Assembly: GCA_038246645.1 (NCBI GenBank)
Contig: JBBRVS010000235.1
Location: 1-8,138 of the forward strand
DNA from: JAHCHG01 sp038246645
GTDB taxonomy: Bacteria > Acidobacteriota > Blastocatellia > Pyrinomonadales > Pyrinomonadaceae
Length of the DNA: 8,138 nucleotides
Direction: 5' to 3'
Shown: positions 5,852 through 8,138 of the stretch, in pieces
Position numbering within the stretch: position 1 is the first letter of the stretch
How the letters are laid out: every line of letters begins with the position of its first letter
Notes under the pieces: model-generated
Databases searched by the model: none
What the model was told of the DNA's origin: nothing
What the model saw: the letters and a program-made list of their open reading frames with translations, nothing else
Translations under genes and position numbers: made by a program

Positions 5852-7837
5852 TTATCTGACAAAAGCCGAAGAAACGGGCGCGTCATCGCCCAAACCGAAC
5901 GAAACCGCTTGTGCCGCGCCGGATTGCGAACTTAAAATCCACCACACGCCGTTTCTGTAAACTGCCGCGTCCGCGCGTCCGTCGCCGTCGTAATCGGCGG
6001 GCGCGGGTGTGTCATTTGCAATTCCGAACTGAAACGCCGTAAATCCTTGTGCCGAGCGCAAAAGATACCAGATTCCGTCGCGGTAAACTGCCGGATCGGT
6101 TTTGCCGTCTCCGTCATAATCCGCCGGAATGATTTTGTCGTTTTCTAAACCGAACTGATAAGCAGAAAGCTGTCCGCTCGAACTGTTGAGAATGTACCAG
6201 ATGCCGCTGCGGTAAACGGCAGCGTCCGTGCGTCCGTCGCCGTCAAAATCACCGACCACCGGTTTATCGTCGGAAATTCCCCACGCAATTGAACTGATAT
6301 TGCCCTGCGGATTGCCCATCGAGCCGCGATAATAAAAAACGCTCTGCGCTCCCGGTCGGTAAACCGCCAAATCGGCTTTGCCGTCGCCGTCCCAATCACC
6401 GCCCGTCGGAATATCGCCCGCCAGACCGAAATTCTCGATCCGAACCGTGTTATTAAAGCTGTTCAGAATATAAAAATTGCCGTTCGAGGTGCGCCACACG
6501 GCAATATCGGTTTTCAGATCGCCGTCATAATCGGCGGGCGTCAGTACATCCGTTGAAAATCCCCATTGCAAAGATGTATAGCCCGTCTGCGAACGAAGCA
6601 GATGCCAAACACCATCCGACGGACGAAAAACCGAAACGTCCGAACGTCCGTCGCCGTCGAAATCTAACGAGGTCCTGGTTGTTAAAGGAATCGGCTGCCA
6701 ATCAGCTACATCCATGAATGATTGAGAACCGGCAAATCTTTGCACGGAACTGCCGTCTGAATTTGCAATGAGAAGCTCATAAATTTGACCAGCCACCCCG
6801 AAAATGTTGGTGTACACAACCTTGGTTCCGTCGGGCGAATATGATCCCAATTGACCAAAGTTAAACGGCATGCGATCTGTGCCGTCCGCGTTCATTGTGT
6901 AAGTCTTCGGGGGATCGGAAATAAAGTCACTTGAATAGGTGAAAATGATCTTAGAACCGTCGGGCGAATAAGACGGACGATGGTATTGCTGACTCTGGAC
7001 GGCGGGACCCGGAATTGGCTGCCGATTCGAGCCGTCGGTGTTCATAGTGAAGAGATTCAGCGGGTTAGAGGTGTTTTGCACACCGCTTACATAGACGATC
7101 TTTTGTCCGTCGGGCGAAAATGCAGGAAATCGCTGAGTTTCGGCATCGTTTGTTAGTCGAATTTGATTCGAGCCGTCGGCGTTCATTTTATAAATTTCAT
7201 CGTTGCCGTCGCGGTCGCTGACAAAAACGATAGTTAAGCCATCAGGTGAATAGTACGGCGCATAATCCGTCGCCGCGTTGTTCGTCAAGCGCACGGGATT
7301 CGAGCCGTCAGCGTTCATTCGATAAATTTCGCGGTTGCCGTCGCGGTTCGTGGAAAAAGCGATCTTTAATCCATCGGGAGACCAGTTCGGGTCATTATCG
7401 TGCGCCGGTCCGCTGGCGATGCTCGTCCAATTTGTGCCGTCGGAATTTATCGTGAAAATATCGAAGTTGCGCGAAAAAGCGATCTTTCCGTTTCCCACGC
7501 ATTTGCCGTTCTGACAAATTCCCGACATCTCGAAATTGCCGGAGTGATTCGATGACAGATCATTAAAAGAACGATTCGGCACCGTGGTCGCTTCGGAGCC
7601 GTCCGGATTGGAGGTTTGAATCCACCTGTCAGGACCCGGACCCACAGCCGATCTTGTAAACGCCAACCTGCCGTTCACGAGATTTTGACCGGCAGGCTTT
7701 TCGACAGCTTCCGTTTGGGCGGAAACATTAGCGAAAACATTAAAAAAATAAACGCCGCCGAAAACTACTAACAATAAGCCGCTCAAAATACTTGCCCGGA
7801 GCCGGAAAGAAAGAAACTGCCATTTGTAACTATTCAT
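5852..7837 (-). CDS. Secreted double beta-propeller protein (TolB/PD40-like plus FG-GAP repeats)
   Basis: 661 aa. Residues 1-40 form a signal peptide with a long n-region, hydrophobic core 17-36 and likely cleavage after VSA; an uncleaved anchor is less likely. Residues about 115-385 contain five clear WSPDG/YSPDG/FSPDG blade signatures with IAF, DGNxEIYxMNADGSN and RLTN, typical of TolB-type PD40 repeats; a degenerate blade (GRLAFTR, 56-88) precedes them. Cys108 and Cys113 could form a disulfide. Residues 392-661 hold six FG-GAP/VCBS-type repeats with DxDGDGxxD loops, ending SSAFVR. No catalytic motif is visible, so a binding or structural role outside the cytoplasm is inferred. It is not TolB itself: the TolB N-terminal domain is missing and no tol/pal genes are nearby. 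A GGAG site 8 bases before ATG 7837, an upstream promoter candidate and a downstream terminator suggest a single-gene transcript. Confidence 0.88.
   Translation of the reverse strand: MNSYKWQFLSFRLRASILSGLLLVVFGGVYFFNVFANVSAQTEAVEKPAGQNLVNGRLAFTRSAVGPGPDRWIQTSNPDGSEATTVPNRSFNDLSSNHSGNFEMSGICQNGKCVGNGKIAFSRNFDIFTINSDGTNWTSIASGPAHDNDPNWSPDGLKIAFSTNRDGNREIYRMNADGSNPVRLTNNAATDYAPYYSPDGLTIVFVSDRDGNDEIYKMNADGSNQIRLTNDAETQRFPAFSPDGQKIVYVSGVQNTSNPLNLFTMNTDGSNRQPIPGPAVQSQQYHRPSYSPDGSKIIFTYSSDFISDPPKTYTMNADGTDRMPFNFGQLGSYSPDGTKVVYTNIFGVAGQIYELLIANSDGSSVQRFAGSQSFMDVADWQPIPLTTRTSLDFDGDGRSDVSVFRPSDGVWHLLRSQTGYTSLQWGFSTDVLTPADYDGDLKTDIAVWRTSNGNFYILNSFNNTVRIENFGLAGDIPTGGDWDGDGKADLAVYRPGAQSVFYYRGSMGNPQGNISSIAWGISDDKPVVGDFDGDGRTDAAVYRSGIWYILNSSSGQLSAYQFGLENDKIIPADYDGDGKTDPAVYRDGIWYLLRSAQGFTAFQFGIANDTPAPADYDGDGRADAAVYRNGVWWILSSQSGAAQAVSFGLGDDAPVSSAFVR
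5855..6664 (-). repeat. Six-unit FG-GAP/VCBS-type repeat array in the propeller protein
   Basis: Six units open with DFDGDGRSD, DYDGDLKTD, DWDGDGKAD, DFDGDGRTD, DYDGDGKTD and DYDGDGRAD. Units 4-6 form a shorter subclass (42-43 residues) in which the usual FRPSxGxW is reduced to VYRxGxW. Thus the array has its own internal duplication history, different from that of the metalloprotease array, although both contain six units and end in A-aromatic-V-R. Confidence 0.85.
6683..7495 (-). repeat. TolB/PD40-type propeller blades
   Basis: About six blades of roughly 40-50 residues are marked by the recurring (W/Y/F)SPDG turn followed by a KIAF/KIVY-type strand and a MNADGSN or close variant. The two central blades are nearly alike (DGNREIYRMNADGSNPVRLT and DGNDEIYKMNADGSNQIRLT), indicating recent duplication. 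The blade boundaries are approximate. Confidence 0.8.
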
Positions 7838-7845
7838 GAAGTTTG

Positions 7846-7849
7846 CTCC
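7846..7849 (-). promoter_or_regulatory. Shine-Dalgarno site of the double-propeller gene
   Basis: On the minus strand GGAG lies 8 bases before the ATG at 7837. This supports that start, which also begins the signal peptide. Confidence 0.7.
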
Positions 7850-7884
7850 AAAAGGTTTGAAATTGTTTTTTTGAAATCAGTTTT

Positions 7885-7914
7885 ATTATAATTCACAATT
7901 TTCCGAAATAACAA
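7885..7914 (-). promoter_or_regulatory. Sigma-70-type promoter candidate for the double-propeller gene
   Basis: On the minus strand TTGTTA (7914-7909) and a perfect consensus TATAAT (7890-7885) are separated by 18 bp. Transcription would start near 7878, giving a leader of about 40 bases. Upstream, a small GATGC/GCATC inverted pair (7947-7966) and then the heptamer array follow. Confidence 0.6.
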
Positions 7915-7985
7915 GATTTTTTGAAAACCGGCGCAAAATGCCCGAAGATGCAAAGCATTGAGCATCGAGAACAATAAGCGAAAAA

Positions 7986-8138
7986 GGTAAAAGGTAAAGG
8001 GTAAAAGGTAAAAGGTAAAAGGTAAAAGATAAAAGGTAAAAGGTAAAAGGTAAAAGGTAAAAGGTAAAAGATAAAAGGTAAAAGGTAAAAGGTAAAGGGT
8101 AAAAGGTAAAAGGTAAAGGGTAAAAGGTAAAAGGTAAA
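7986..8138. repeat. Heptanucleotide tandem repeat (GGTAAAA)n
   Basis: There are 21 complete 7-bp units plus a partial one running off the window, with no insertion or deletion in register. Sixteen units are GGTAAAA; the variants are GGTAAAG (units 2, 16, 19) and GATAAAA (units 7, 13), all A/G transitions. On the plus strand each frame hits TAA every seven codons. On the minus strand all three frames stay open, reading a cycle of FYLLPFT, but no start codon lies within it, so no gene is called. It resembles the short tandem heptamer repeats described in cyanobacteria. It has no spacers and is not a CRISPR. Confidence 0.95.

Noticed and set aside
5414..5935. Plus-strand open frame (173 aa) across the intergenic region
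   Set aside because: It reads through REP-like copy B, the 18-bp motif pair and the terminator, then antisense to the propeller gene.
5852..7837. TolB of the Tol-Pal system
   Set aside because: The PD40 blades match in type, but the TolB N-terminal domain is missing, an FG-GAP array is appended, and no tolQRA or pal gene is adjacent.
7986..8138. CRISPR array
   Set aside because: The units are 7 bp and directly adjacent with no unique spacers, and no cas gene is present.

Overview
The window looks like chromosomal DNA from an Acidobacteriota bacterium, probably Blastocatellia (Pyrinomonadaceae-like). This is an inference from protein style: two secreted proteins end in FG-GAP/VCBS-type repeats of the form DxDGDGxxDxAxFRPSxGxWYxLRS, which are abundant in that group. 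Moderate GC and REP-like palindromes between genes also fit. There is no rRNA, tRNA or other phylogenetic marker to settle it.

Layout. Positions 1-490 are non-coding and hold a large nested inverted repeat (66-270), then a weak promoter candidate and a good Shine-Dalgarno site. A GTG-started plus-strand gene (491-3454) encodes a secreted metzincin (reprolysin-like) zinc protease with a six-repeat FG-GAP tail. A bidirectional terminator (3475-3510) separates it from three minus-strand genes. Read in their own direction, these are a secreted double beta-propeller protein (7837 to 5852: TolB/PD40-type repeats, then six FG-GAP repeats), a saccharopine-dehydrogenase-family oxidoreductase (5422 to 4289) and an MPPED-type metallophosphoesterase (4176 to 3532). 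The propeller gene has its own promoter candidate and terminator. The two cytoplasmic enzymes are 112 bp apart and may be co-transcribed. The right edge (7986-8138) is an uninterrupted 7-bp tandem repeat that runs off the window.

The non-coding DNA is rich in structure. Two REP-like palindromic elements sharing an exact 26-bp arm (4186-4284 and 5521-5652) bracket the oxidoreductase gene, and one fills almost the whole gap to the phosphoesterase gene. An 18-bp motif occurs three times outside genes (271-288, 5708-5725 inverted, 5764-5781). These elements also create false coding frames: the phosphoesterase frame can be extended 15 codons into the first REP-like element, but its true start is almost certainly 4176.

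Functionally, the two outer genes are exported proteins that share a C-terminal module and both end in Ala-aromatic-Val-Arg. The two inner genes are housekeeping-type enzymes with no visible pathway partner here. I see no convincing new multi-gene system. The most interesting items are the shared C-terminal cassette and the repeat elements.
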